Source: Populus alba (Eukaryota; Streptophyta; Magnoliopsida; Malpighiales; Salicaceae). From it: 64,000 bases of DNA. A program made the translations under genes and the position numbers. The stretch is taken from NCBI RefSeq assembly GCF_005239225.2, contig NC_133288.1, positions 21,024,169 through 21,088,168 on the forward strand, in the 5' to 3' direction. Shown here in pieces: positions 10,627-22,675 of this stretch. The first letter of the stretch is position 1. Each line of letters begins with the position of its first letter. The notes under the pieces were generated by a model. That model was not told where the DNA came from. It did not search any database and was given only the letters and a program-made list of their open reading frames with translations.

Positions 10627-13600
10627 CTATTGATATTCGGGTTTAAGAACCCATTGTTTTCCATTAGCGTCTTCCCTCAGTGAAGCTATTTCCTTCAAAA
10701 GATTCTTGAACAAGGGCAGGTCCTTCGATGGTATCCTGTCTTTGAAGTGCTGGACTATGCTTGATGAATCAGAACTTCCACCTCGTCTTTGTATAAATGT
10801 ACAGATCTGGCGAATCAAAATTTCAGGCTGGACACTGGATAAAGTTTGAGGTGGCCTAGATGCTCCACTATTTTCAGACCTTGCACTGGTACCAGAGCTT
10901 GATGCAAATCCAAACTGTTGGTCAAGCCCGGCACCAACTGCTCTTTCTTGATTTCCTCGAATTCTGGCAAGTAGTTCTGCCGAGGATAACGCTTTTCCCG
11001 CAGAAGTCCCAGCTGCTATGCCATTCAGGTTGCTTGCTTTATTGCTGGATGATGAATCAGAAGATTTGATCAGCTGGGAGTTCACAGTTGATCCAAATTT
11101 TTGACGAACTGATGATGGTGCACCAGCAGTCCCTGATTTGCCTGTCCATGTAGGTACAGATATACTATCACGACTACGGAGCATTCGAGACTGGCGTAAT
11201 GCTTCTGCTGCTCTTTGTGCAACTTGAGAAGCTTGTTCCTCAAGCCTTATCTTCTCTCCATCATGTGCATTCATAATAACATCATGGTTCACGGCACTCT
11301 GAAGGAAAAGATGAAGATCAACACAAAGTGAGGGAAAACAAAATGAATGCATGTTGCACAAAGGCTATCTTTAGTTTCAATAGGCATAACTAATATACTG
11401 TTTATCCATAAATAATTACTGAACATGACTCATATACATGTTATACAAATATTCTCATCTACACATTCCAGCCCAGCATAGTGCTGATTTTAGCAAAAAC
11501 AAAGCATACAAAGTGTAGAAAAGGTCACTCGAAACACAATTGTATTGATTAATACCATTGGATAAATTTATCACGGAGAAATAGTTGGAAACTTACATGT
11601 ATCCCATTGGCATCAAAAAGACTCTTCAAGATATTTGTTTCTTCATCTACTTCACCATCACTACAATCAGCTTTTTCTTTCTCTTCCCTCCTCAAAGCTC
11701 TAATCTCAGAGTTGTTTTCCTTGTCAACTATGGCATCGTCAGCATGTGGTGCACTGCCTTTGTTTTTTTTGCGCTTCTTCAGCTTTTCTTTGTTTGTACC
11801 AACAACATTCACATCTTCAGATAACTGACCGAAAATGTTAGATGTTTCAGTTGACCCACCCTCTCCATCATCATTCAGCGTGAAAAGATCCTTCATATCT
11901 CGAGCTCTAAAGAACCTTCTCTGCTGTGGGTTCTTCAATATCTTATTAGTAAGAAAATGCTTATAAATTTGTCGGTGATATACCTTCTCCTCAATAGTTC
12001 CACGTGTGATCAGTCTATACACAGTGACATCCTTTTTCTGGCCAATACGCCAAGCACGTTCCCTGGCCTATTAAAATCCATAATCGCCCTCAGTATAAAG
12101 ATATGTGGACCAACAGAAAAGCAGAATCTCAAATTCAATTCCCACAGTAGATCAAAATAACCTTAGTTATCAAACAAAATTTACAGAAACTTAAATAAAT
12201 ATCATGGTTATATCATAAACAGCAATACTATTACAATTTAAATGGTTTCTTGAATACGATACTCTCAGAAAGAATGCTAAGGTTATCATAATTAATAATG
12301 GAGCAGGCTAGCTACAAATTATATGATGCATCTTAAATAACTACAAACCTAAAACCAAAAATTAACCACAAATACCTGCATGTCAGTTGAGGGGTTCCAA
12401 TCAGGATCAAAGATAATCACCCTGTTTGCACCAGTTAGATTTGTCCCTAATCCTCCAACTTTTGTAGTTAAAATGAATATAAAAACATCACCTGAGTTGT
12501 TAAATTCATCTATTAAGGACATCCTCAATTTTATAGGAGTTGAACCGTCCATTCTTCGGTAATTATAACCACCAGAATTCAAAAAATTCTCAAAAATATC
12601 CAGCATTTGCTGAGTTTGAGTGAACAGAAGAACACGGTGGCCCTGCTCCTGCCACCCCTTGAGCACTTTGGCTACAACTTTCATTTTTCCACTGCGTTCA
12701 GGATTCCCATAGTCTGGATTATGACAGGAATGCTCTCTCTCAAGCAGATCAGGATGGTTACATATCTTACGCATCACATCTATTCCATACAGAGAGTTTC
12801 TACTTCCATCCAGTATATTTTCCACCTCAGTGCTTGCAAGAAACGCTCTATACACAGATCTTTGCTCTGAAGTAAGACTACAAAAGAGGACATGTTCAGT
12901 TTTTTTGGGAAGATGTGCATTGACATCCATCTTCATACGCCGGAGAAGATAAGGCATGATCAAGTCGCGCAGCACCACAGCACACCTGCAAAAACAGAGA
13001 ATTATGATCGAGTAGTGATTTGCCGTTACAGAAAATTTAGATTTTTCAGTTCAGAAATGGGACACTTTACAAATTTGATAAAGAAAATCTGTGAATTTCA
13101 TGCAAACTCAGAACCACCTACAAGATTTAAGAAATATAACAATGTGCACCTGTAAGCTGTAGATACTTGAAGTGGTGAAGCATTGGCATAACCACCAACA
13201 GAGATTGGAACAGCAAATTCTGCCTCAAATACGGGCAAGACCCCCAACTTTCCAGGAAAAACAAAATCAAACAAAGACCACAATTCAGTCAATTTGTTTT
13301 GAATCGGTGCACCTGTCATTATAATGCGATGAACCGTCTGAAGCTGTTTGCAAACCAGGGTAATTTCAGCATTTGGATTCCGAATACGGTGCCCTTCATC
13401 CAGAACTGCATAGCCCCATTCAAAGTCAAGTAATTTTTCTCCTAGCAAGCGTAGCTGTTCATAAGTGGTAATAAGCAACCCAGAATCAGATTCAAAAACT
13501 CTTTTTATCATGGAATCCCATTTGTTGGCCTTTCTACATGAAATACTTCCCTCATAATCACTGTCAAGTGAATCTTCAGTCTCACAGTCACTTTCATAAG

Positions 13601-15736
13601 ACTGGGCTCGCTTCTTCTTTAAAGGATCCCTGCAAGAAACATCCTGAGCAGAATCATGTAGTAGCTCCACATGAAATCTTGGGTACCACTTTTGTGCTTC
13701 CCTTTTCCATTGTCTCAAGATTGTGACAGGGCAAACAACAATACTTGGTTTGTACATGTTACTGAAATGCAATGCTCCAAGAAAAGATAAGACCTGGATG
13801 GTCTTACCAAGACCCATCTCATCTCCAATAATACCGCCTGCTCTTTGGCAATGCAATTCCCATAGCCACTGCACACCTACTTTCTGGTAATCAAAGAGTT
13901 TGCTGAAAATGGCATCTGGGATTTTAAGACCACCTTCAAGTGTTATGAAAGGAGAGTCATTATCATAACCATCATCAACATCTTCTTCGGAGATGGATGT
14001 AACCAAGTTTCTCCCAGAATCTTCTGCAGAATAACCCAAAAAAAATCTACTGTGGATCAAAGCATTAAAGAAGATAACCCTATGCATAATGGAGTTAGCT
14101 GATGCATGCTTTGATTGGAAATTTTCATTTAAGAGATGCTCTGTGAGCTCTGTCTGCTTGATGACAGCAAGTAACCAAGACATGAGCAGTTGAAACAAAC
14201 CAAACAATTACCACAGTACAGAAACTGCTGATGGCCATAGTTAATGCCTTAAGAAAGGAAAATAGAGCACATACCACTTTCTCCCAAATCTTCCCAAGAA
14301 GCACTCTTTCTCCATTTCTTTCCAGGCAAAGGCCGTTTCCTTTTCCTTTCTGAACCCTTCCTTTTCTCTGCATCTCTTTCTGGGGACTGACAAGCTTTCA
14401 TAGGTGTTTTCAGCCTCTGAAAAGGGCGAGTTGGTGCATCAAGCTTTGGCAGAGCTTCTGAATCTAGAAGTTTAGTTGTGGGGCGAGCTTTTGCGGCCTC
14501 TAACATCAAATGAGCAGCTCTAACAACACTACCAGAATCAAGACCATCAGTCTTGTCTTCTATATTAGACTCATTTTTCCCACTTGACGACCCTGGTTGC
14601 TGAAGACGACGTTCAAAGCCCTTAAGCTGATGAAAAGGAGTTAAAATTCCTTTCCTCACCAATTCATCCCTTTCCTAAGACATAAATAGCAGAAAGTTAG
14701 CAGCCTTCATTGTTTTTTTCATTGAACCATGAAAAAATCATTAATCCACAAGCAGGACTATTTTTAACTCACTGTTTCAACAAATCCTGAAGATGCTCCG
14801 TCCAACATTGAATCAAAATCAGCATCATCAGCGAATGAAACTGTTTTCTGTTGCTTTTCCTTGTTTTTTCCTGGTTTCAGAACCTTTTTTGACTTTTTCT
14901 TTGGTCTTGGATCTTCCTTCACAAGGTTTGCTAACAGTTTATCATGTTCTACACCCTTGGTAGCATCATCCTTGCGCAAATCTGAAAGCTCTTTCTCAAG
15001 TTTTACTTTAGTTCTCTTAAGACTTCTTAGCCGATCAGCTGCCAGGGCCTGTTGAAGAGTGAAGTCATCAGGAGATACCTGAACTCCACTTTCATCATCT
15101 CCTTTGTCCCTTTTCTTTGTTCCACCACCATCATCATAAGTCTGGTGTTCGCCACTCACAACATCTGTTACTTCTTCAACAGTTGATGCAACAGCATCTA
15201 TTTCAAATTTTACAGCCCTCAATTTACTATAAAGTTTTGCTTGGTTGGCAGATGATGGATCAACATTTTCCAACTTGTCAGGAGGTTCCTCCTCAGTGCT
15301 CCCTCCCTTATCTGCATTGTTTCTTGCCTGCCATTCAGCAAACAACATTCCTCAATTTGAAAAACTTCGATAGTCGTTATATAGTTTACAATATTCTCCT
15401 CATTGCTAAAACAGAATAGAGAAATACGGAACAAGGTAACCATTAAAACGGCAAGAGCTAGGACACGTCTAATTAAGTTCTCAAAGAAACTAAAACCAAT
15501 ACAATATAGAACCTTCATTAGATCATATTTCTATACATTCCTTGCGTTCCATAATCATTAATCATGAACTCGATTAAACAGCACTTATGAAGAAGACAAG
15601 CAGACTAAGAGCCACTATATGAAAAACAACGAACCGAAGCTCATACCTCTTCTAAAACAACACGTTCAATATCTTCAGGATTCGCTGAGGTGACCCCCAA
15701 GCTACTAAGCAAAACTGAATCCTCATCTACCTTCAT
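10627..15736 (-). CDS. CSB/ERCC6-type SNF2 ATPase (transcription-coupled repair)
   Basis: SWI2/SNF2 translocase that remodels stalled RNA polymerase II at DNA lesions; homologue of human CSB, yeast Rad26 and Arabidopsis CHR8 (At2g18760, recalled). Seven coding exons: 15736-15647, 15327-14773, 14674-14275, 14023-13150, 12985-12376, 12067-11597 and 11298-10627. They total 3672 nt, or 1223 residues, with consistent phases. Visible motifs: Walker A DEMGLGKT (Lys about 422), DEGH box in [34 protein letters not shown] region, helicase C half [37 protein letters not shown], and [18 protein letters not shown]. The N-terminal third is charged with coiled-coil-like stretches. The C-terminal 65 or so residues ([13 protein letters not shown] to QWVLKPEYQ) match the conserved CSB C-terminal winged-helix region. 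A 5' UTR intron is likely: a donor near 16078 and an acceptor near 15788. No broken motif seen. Confidence 0.95.
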
Positions 15737-16546
15737 TGTTATAACTCACACAGCTCAAACACCATAACAATACCAAAATGAGCCACCTGCCAACACAAAC
15801 AAACACGATTTCCGCCATTAAAAAGAAAACTGCATCTCTCTGTCAATACTATATCCTCAGCATACTCAAAAAACACAAAAAGTAAATAAAAATAAATTCG
15901 GCAAGAAAAAAAAAATCAATTAATAAACATACGATTCAATAAAAATAGTGCACTCCACTTTACTGCATTTTATTTCTATTGCAGTTATTCACTCCAGAAT
16001 TCCTCCAATTACCGAAGAGGATTACTGAAATTCCAATATTCTTTCTTAAACATATTTAATTAAGGAATTCGATGGCATACCGAATATTTTTCTAGTCCCA
16101 GCTTGAATCTCTCTCTCGTGTTTCCAATCTCAGAAAACCTAATTCTCGGTCTCGCTCTCTCTCTCTAGCTTCTTGCTTTGGGTTTTCCGCTTTTGTTTCT
16201 CTTCTTTTCTTTTTAATTTGTAATTTTAGACTAGAAAATGCCTTCTTTGACAAGAATAAACGGATTTCATTTCACAGTTGAAAAAAAAAATCGAATGGAT
16301 ATTAAACCGACGTCGTTGCGGTAAAGAGGAAAAAATGTTTTTCTTAATTTTTAAGGACGTGGCGGATTGAAAACCCACCACGTGTAAGAAACTGGATGCA
16401 GCCACCAAACCCATGGGCTAGCTCGTGGCCTCGAAGCGAGCCATTACAGCAAGAGAGAGACGTGTATAATTATTATAATCACGACGACTACACAGTTCAC
16501 CACCCCGTCCAACAAACTCCATTTGCAGAGCAAAAGGAAGGTAAAA
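15737..16546. promoter_or_regulatory. Divergent promoter region between CSB and ABCI fragment
   Basis: The CSB leader (minus) runs to roughly 16170, with CT-rich leader sequence at 16110-16200. The ABCI start codon is at 16547 on the plus strand. The shared upstream stretch contains CACGTG at 16379-16384. The gap is short enough for a bidirectional promoter; this is inferred from layout only. Confidence 0.4.
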
Positions 16547-16786
16547 ATGGCGGAGAAAGCTTCTCAATCAGAAGAAGGAGGAGGACGAGGACGAGGAGAA
16601 AATGAGAAGGCAAACAGTATCAGTATACGCGGAATGCAATTCGCATACCCAGGACAGCATCCACTCTTCTACGAATTCAATCTCAACATCTCTCCTGGAT
16701 CTCGTTGCCTTCTCGTTGGCTCTAACGGATCTGGTAAATCAAAATTTGATCTCTTTTATGCTAATTTTGAAGAATTCATAGACTTA

Positions 16787-17494
16787 GAGTGTGTTTGGCA
16801 TTGCGGTAGCTGTTGTGATTGTGGTTTGAAAAAAGTTGTTTTATAAAAAGTACTTTTAATTGAGGTTGGTTTGAAAAAATAGGTGTTTGGTTAAAACTGT
16901 GGTTGAAATTGAGGTTGAATAAAAAGTAATTTAATGTGTTTGGTTAAGAATGTTTTTAAAATTAAAGTTATAAAATAATTTTAAAATATATATATTAATA
17001 TTGATGGTTTTTAATTTAAATGTTGTAGATTTAACTATTGCTATTACTTCATAAAATAAATAATACTTTATATAAAATTAGATAAAATATTATCAGGAAT
17101 AAAATTGATTTGATATTACATAGCAAGTGAATTTAATTCACTCTACACTAGTTTTTCGAGAAAAAAATATTGTTTACGACAATGCGAGTAAATTTAATTC
17201 ACTCTAAACTAGTTTTTTTTTTTTATATATAAAAATATATATACAAAAAATAAAAACACTAAAAAAAAAAAAAAACTGTTCACGCGAACAGTGCAAGTGA
17301 ATTGCACTCACTTGCACTGTGCACGCAAATGTTAAATTTCGAAAAGCAGCCAGGAGCTGCTGCGTGAAATTCGCGTGCAGAACGTGAATTTGTATGGGTC
17401 CCACCGAAATTAAATTGCGTTTTTAACTTAACCAAACGTTATGTTTGCTGTGGTTGCTTCAAACGCAGAAGCAACCACGCAAACAAACGGACTC
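16787..17494. mobile_element. PIF/Harbinger (Tourist)-like MITE, 708 bp
   Basis: The left end starts GAGTGTGTTTGG and the right end finishes with the complement of GAGTCCGTTTGTTTGCGTGG, giving imperfect terminal inverted repeats. It is flanked on both sides by TTA (16784-16786 and 17495-17497), the target-site duplication expected for PIF/Harbinger elements. It has no coding capacity. Confidence 0.75.
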
Positions 17495-17522
17495 TTAGCT
17501 TATTGTTTGTTGTGGTGTAGGG

Positions 17523-18784
17523 CAGGGGCGGAAGCAGGGGGCAAGCAGGGGCCCGGGCCCCCCCTTGACCCATTTTAATTTCATTACTGAGTAATGAAAT
17601 AAGAGACGAAGTCATATATTGAATTTTAAAGAGGTGGGCCTTAACTTTACTTTTTATTTTCTTTGAATTTATTCTAAACTTACGTGGAAAAAAAATATAA
17701 AAATATTATTTTATAAAACAAAAAATAAAGCACTTAATTTGTTCTAATATAAATCATGTAGCAATCAAAAATATAAATAAAAACAAAAATCTCGAGTAAA
17801 ATTTTTCTATAAAAAAATTAAAACAGAGTCACTAATTAATTTATCTTTCATCAAACAAAACAAAACTTAAATTTAAAATCTATTTTTGTTTTGTTTGAGA
17901 TGTTTGTTAATAATTTGATCGGGTTTTTTTTATATATATAATTCTATCATTTTTGCTCCTTTTTTTTGTTCTCAAATCTGCTAGTTCTACCAATTATTTT
18001 TTAAATTCTTGTTATAGTGATTTTTTTCTAATTAATTAGATATATTTTATTGGTTTGTTTTATTATGCTTGGATTTTTTATGTTTTGTTTTTAGCAGGGC
18101 CACCAAATTTATCAATTTTTTCTTACTATATATATTTTGATTTTAGATTTAGATTGAACCATGAACAAAATAAGAAGAATTGATTTTTTTTTTAAGAAAA
18201 AATAAAAAATATTGATAACTCACAATCTATTGAACAAGTTTTTTCAACGATGAAGATTGTTAAAACAAGACTTCGCAATCGGATGGAGAATGATTTTCTT
18301 GCAAATTATTTGATTGTTTATATAAAAAAAAAATTGCTGAAAAATTCACAATTAATATTATAATCAATGATTTTTATTTTATGAAAGAAACAACGAGCAC
18401 AATTAAAATAAATATGGAAGAATCATTTTTTATTATTTTTTTGCTTTATTTCAAAGTTTATCAAACATAAATAATGCTTTGTTTTAGTTAATGTTTCTTA
18501 TATACTTTTTATGTTTATATTTGATAGGTATAAAGACCAACAAAATTAAAGTGATAGATACATTATAAAAATGAAATTAACTTCACTGCTTTGACTCAAT
18601 TTGGTATTGCTCCAAACCTTTTACCTTATACAAAGGTTATTATATGTTTGTAGTAAGTTATTTGAACAAAACTAAATTATGTAGGTTTTGTTTTATAACT
18701 CATATACAATAAATTAAAATAAATATTATATCTTGTTATATTAATTTTAGCCCCCCCTAATAAATAATTCTAGTTCCGCCCCTG
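17523..18784 (+). mobile_element. hAT-family transposon remnant, internally deleted
   Basis: Terminal inverted repeats are CAGGGGCGGAA at 17523 and TTCCGCCCCTG ending at 18784, with an exact 8-bp duplication gtgtaggg at 17515-17522 and 18785-18792. That TIR and TSD combination is typical of hAT elements. Around 18229-18330 a plus-strand fragment reads IEQVFSTMKIVKTRLRNRME, like the C-terminal dimerisation region of hAT transposases. The rest of the transposase is absent or unreadable, so the element is non-autonomous. Confidence 0.9.
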
Positions 18785-18792
18785 GTGTAGGG

Positions 18793-18873
18793 TGTTAGAG
18801 AATAATATAAATTATTTTTTAAAATTTTATTTAATAATTTAAATTATTAAATTGAGATAATTTTATAATATAA
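18793..18873. mobile_element. Possible short AT-rich insertion at the lost splice acceptor
   Basis: Between the hAT target duplication and the KTTLL codons lies an AT-rich stretch starting TGTTAGAGAATAATATAA, which looks like a retroelement end beginning TG. It occupies exactly the place where the acceptor and the GT of the interrupted codon should be. Family and boundaries are uncertain. Confidence 0.3.
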
Positions 18874-19989
18874 AAAACAACTTTGCTGAAAATAATGGCA
18901 GGGAAGCATATGGCAGGAGGAAGAGATGTGGTGCGAGTGATAAATGGTTCGGCTTTTCATGATACTCAATTGGTTTGTAGGGGTGACTTGGCTTATTTAG
19001 GCGGTTCTTGGAGTAAAACTGTTGGATCTGCTGTGAGTTCTGTTTCCTTTTAAAGATTAGTTAATGTTATTGATTGTGTAGGGTTTATGTCTAAATTCAA
19101 GTGATTGATTAGCTTATTTATTGAATAAAATCCGAGGTTTTGTGTTGACTCATGCTCTTTTCGGATTAAAGTTTCGAATTATGTTGTTAGTTTGCTCTTG
19201 TTTCCTCATCGTGGAGTGCATTTATATGAACTGTAAACAAATTCATTTTATATCTTAAAAAACATAAAAAAATCAAGATAAATATTTAGAAAAAATCTTT
19301 CAGCTCTAAGATGGCATTTTTATTTCTCTTTTACATCTCCGATTAGAGTTGTTATATACCTTGTAGTTTGTGATTAAAAGGAGGGGAAAATAAAAAAATA
19401 ACAACTCATGAGTTGGGTCGTGGCACAATAGAGTATCTTATCTTCATCAAGTTGTGAAATAGCAATTCTTGTTTTTTTTTCAATATATGTTTGTTGTGAT
19501 AACAGTAGTTTGTAAAAATATTTTTTATTTATAAATATATTAAATTAATAATTTTTTATTTTTTTAAATTATTTTTAACATTATTATACTAAAACAATTT
19601 GAAAACATTAAAAATGATTAAAACAACAAAAAAAAAAAAAAATATATTTTTTTATAAACACTTCTAAAATACATAAACAAATCGGCATTAAAATAAATTG
19701 ACTATTTTTTTTTTTTTGAAGGAATTAGCATGTAGTGATGATGGGATTATGGGGATGACTTTAGGTATACTATATTTTTCCCTTTGCTGTAGGTTGGTTT
19801 ATTTTTTTTTAATGTAAAAAAAAGTATTTGGATATTGCTAATATTTTTGTGTTAGAAAAAATAAATTTAAATTATGTGAGGGTTGACTCGATATAATCCA
19901 ATTGACCTTGTAGGTCCAAAAACAACTCATATAACCTATAAAACATAGTTTGATTATAAAAAAATTCAAGATGATGTTTGTTTTTACTA

Positions 19990-20780
19990 TTAAGATAAAA
20001 ATATTTTGGATTGACTTTGGTCCACTGGGTTAATATATCAAATCCATGACCTATGTTTTAAGACTATAATAACCCTATAAAAAATAAATCAAAATAAATT
20101 ATGAAATTTAATTCTCAATCAACCCCGTATTAAAATATAAAATTAAAAAAAATATCAATTAAAAATGAACCTAAAAAATGATTCAAGTTGACCTATCAAA
20201 CTCGCGACTTGGATCATAAAACTGAAATAACTCCATGAAAAAACAAATCAAAATAAATTAAAAATTACAATCCTCGGTCAACCCAATATGAAAGGATAAG
20301 ATTAAAAAAAGAAATTAATTAAAAGAAGAACATAAAAACAACTTGAATCAATCCGCCGAATCCATGACTCAAGTCATCAAATCAAGATAAACCCATATAA
20401 ATGAAAAAAATAATAATAAGAGGTGTAACTCAGCTGATCAGGCTTTAGGTTTGCTTTCTATAAATCACCAATTCAAGTCTCATAAACCTCAAGATTACTA
20501 GAGACTTACATGGTTGTTAACTTCAGAGGGCGTATGACTAGTCGAAATGCGCATGAGCAGGTCCGAACACTCACTTCAATAAAAACAAATGACTTGATTT
20601 AACTTAAATTAACTTGTTAAATTCACCACTTTAACCATGAAACTGAGGCAAACCCTCTATCGAGTAAATTAAAATAAATTATAAAATTTAATTTCTAGTT
20701 ATTTTCATCAAAATTAATATTGAACAATGAAATTTATAAAAAAAATTAATTAAAAAAAACACAAAAAACAAGAGGATCTA
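19990..20780. repeat. Degenerate tandem array of roughly 160-bp AT-rich units
   Basis: Successive blocks share the order: a 'nnatccatgacc..gtcat' motif, 'gaaactgaaataaccc', 'aaatcaaaataaatta', 'caacccaatattaaa', then an A-rich tail and 'aacttgaatcaa'. Blocks begin near 20010, 20188, 20346 (split by the SINE) and 20600. Related blocks recur at 21220-21560 and 52500-52860, so the unit is also dispersed. No coding frame is kept. Confidence 0.55.
20419..20590 (+). mobile_element. tRNA-derived SINE, diverged
   Basis: The 5' part resembles a tRNA: an A-box-like AACTCAGCTGATCAGG and a B-box-like ATTCAAGTCTC about 35 bp later. It is followed by ACTTACATGGTTGTTAACTTC and a 3' part GTCCGAACACTCAC, then an A-rich end. 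The 3' half is shared with the SINE at 54450-54637, although the heads differ. No clear target duplication, which fits an older insertion. Confidence 0.65.
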
Positions 20781-22465
20781 GGTTTTAGAAAGAAAGGAAA
20801 AAATAAATAATTAAATTTAAAAAAAATCTATGGGTTGCTAAGTGCTAATGGGTGCGAGGTAAAGTGTTTTTTCCATGCCTTTCAACTTAATACTTAATTA
20901 TAGCCTTTTTTTATATACTTTGGCCTCAGCTTGAGTCCGTTGACAATTCAAATTCAGTTTCACTTTTTGTTCCTGCTTCAGCGTTGCCGAGTTCTCTTGT
21001 TATATTATTATATCGTTGGTTTGCACTATGCAGCGGAATTAATTTTTTTTACTATAAAAACAAATTTATAGATATAACTAATATTTTTCCATTAGAAAAA
21101 AAATAAAATGTGAAAGTTAAATTTTTTTCAATGAATTAAAAATAATTTAAATAATTGATAAAAATATAATCTAACTCAAAAAAATTCAAGATGATATTTT
21201 TAAAAAATATCAGGACAACAACATATTAAGTTGATTGTGAAAATAAACTCATTGTTGAATGATGAAATTTAAAAAAATTCAATCTAAAAAAATTACAATA
21301 AAATAAAACAATTGAGTTTACCCGAGTTAACTCGCAAAATCCATAACTTGAAATATGAAACCGAAATAATTTCATATAAAATAAAACAAAACAATTGATA
21401 AAATTTAATTACTAACTAATCCAATATTGAAGATGTTAAAGAATAAAACTGGAAAAAATCAATTAAAACAAAAAAAAAAAAAAACCCGAGTCAACTCACT
21501 AAACTCGTGACATGAGTCATGAGAATAAGATAATCATATAGAAAATAAACCACAACAAATTATTAATTTTTATTTTTAATAAACCAAGTGTTAAATGATG
21601 AAATTAAAAATAAATATTTTTTTAAAAAAAAATTTATTACAATAAATAGTTGTGGGGTAGTGAGCATAAAAAACACCATTTTTTTTTAGTGTTTATTAAT
21701 AATTGTTATGAAAAACTTGCATCAATTATTAATGATTGTTACAATAAAAGATAAACTAGAAAAAACAAAAAGTTTAACATGATTTAACAATATATCTATA
21801 TCCACATGAATGAGCAATTTTTATTTTTTATCATATCGAAAATAAAATTACATGATATCTAGTTATCATAAACCATAAACAACTCAAAAAAACCTTTTCT
21901 TTCAACAAATCCTAAGTATTAATATTTTTTTTAATACCTCTTTACCGTACCATGATAACGCTACCTTGCATCCCCCAACTTATTAATTATTGTTGCCGGT
22001 AACAAAACAGGAAATAAATCTCAAAGAAGCAAATTTCATTGTTCCACTCAGCTCTACTTTGATATCTGCTCATGAGTCATAAACTAAACTTTGATAAAAA
22101 TTAATTAGTGTCCGAATTCTGTGTTTATCCATGAATGTATTGGTATCTTGAACCTACTAAATAGCAATGAATTGTCTGGAAATTGGACCGTAATAAGAGC
22201 AGTAGTCAATTGAATCTGATGCGGACAGCCATTAATGCCATTGTTTCGATGTCTTCAGTTTGGTAGGAGTAGTTATGCTCTGGTTGAAACTTCCATCTCT
22301 TGCAAGCTGCAGAAAAACGTTTTGGGCAGGAAAGGAGACGGCTATCTTTTTTCCTGCCTGACAATTAGTTGCGGTCACTTTCCGACGTCTGTGTTTCTCC
22401 AACTACCTGCCCAACCACTCTACCTACAGCAACACTTCCCGGAGCCAAATTAGGGTTTTGAATTA

Positions 22466-22675
22466 GGGTGTTTGAGAGTGTGGTAGCGGTTGCTTTTCAA
22501 ATAGTTTTTCGTGCCGAAAAGCATGCCAATAATGTTTTTTCATTTTTTAAAAATTATTTTTAATATCAGCACATCAAAACGATCCAGAAAGTACAAACCA
22601 AACTCAATTTTAGCAAAAAAAAAAAAAAAAATTTGAATTTTTACAAAAAACTATTTGAACCGCAGTGCCAAACAG
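22466..22675. mobile_element. Candidate MITE of about 210 bp with GTTTG-type ends
   Basis: The left end GTGTTTGAGAGTGTGGTAGC and the right end (complement CTGTTTGGCACTGCGGTTC) form imperfect inverted repeats around an AT-rich core. The core carries 'taatatcagcacatcaaaacgat', a phrase shared with other AT-rich elements in this window. I could not settle the target duplication. It belongs with the element at 44850-45040. Confidence 0.55.

Larger units (their letters stand above)
16547..19032 (+). pseudogene. ABCI19/20-type soluble ABC ATPase, truncated and transposon-interrupted
   Basis: Exon 1 (16547-16733) starts MAEKASQSEEGG and encodes ISIRGMQFAYPGQHPLFYEF, NLNISPGSRCLLVGSNGSG, the N-terminus and first half of the Walker A motif of the plant NAP-type ABCI family. 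The matching continuation, [20 protein letters not shown] then [20 protein letters not shown] and [10 protein letters not shown], is at 18874-19032, followed by a GTGAGT donor. The two parts are separated by 2.1 kb holding a MITE and a hAT remnant. No AG acceptor precedes the KTTLL codons. The nearest in-phase acceptor (18901) would skip KTTLLKIMA and so remove the Walker A lysine. I find no later exon (signature, Walker B, H-loop) before the next gene at 25500. I therefore call it a degraded copy. The family is normally about 280-330 residues; only about 115 are recoverable here. Confidence 0.8.

Noticed and set aside
16396..16605. ORF starting MQPPNPWASSW upstream of ABCI
   Set aside because: Out of frame with the conserved ABCI exon and covers leader sequence; the conserved start is 16547.
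20421..20485. Candidate tRNA gene
   Set aside because: A- and B-box-like motifs belong to a SINE head; no cloverleaf with a proper acceptor stem was seen.
22235..22453. 72-codon plus-strand ORF
   Set aside because: No family resemblance and located in repeat-rich DNA directly before a MITE; likely chance.
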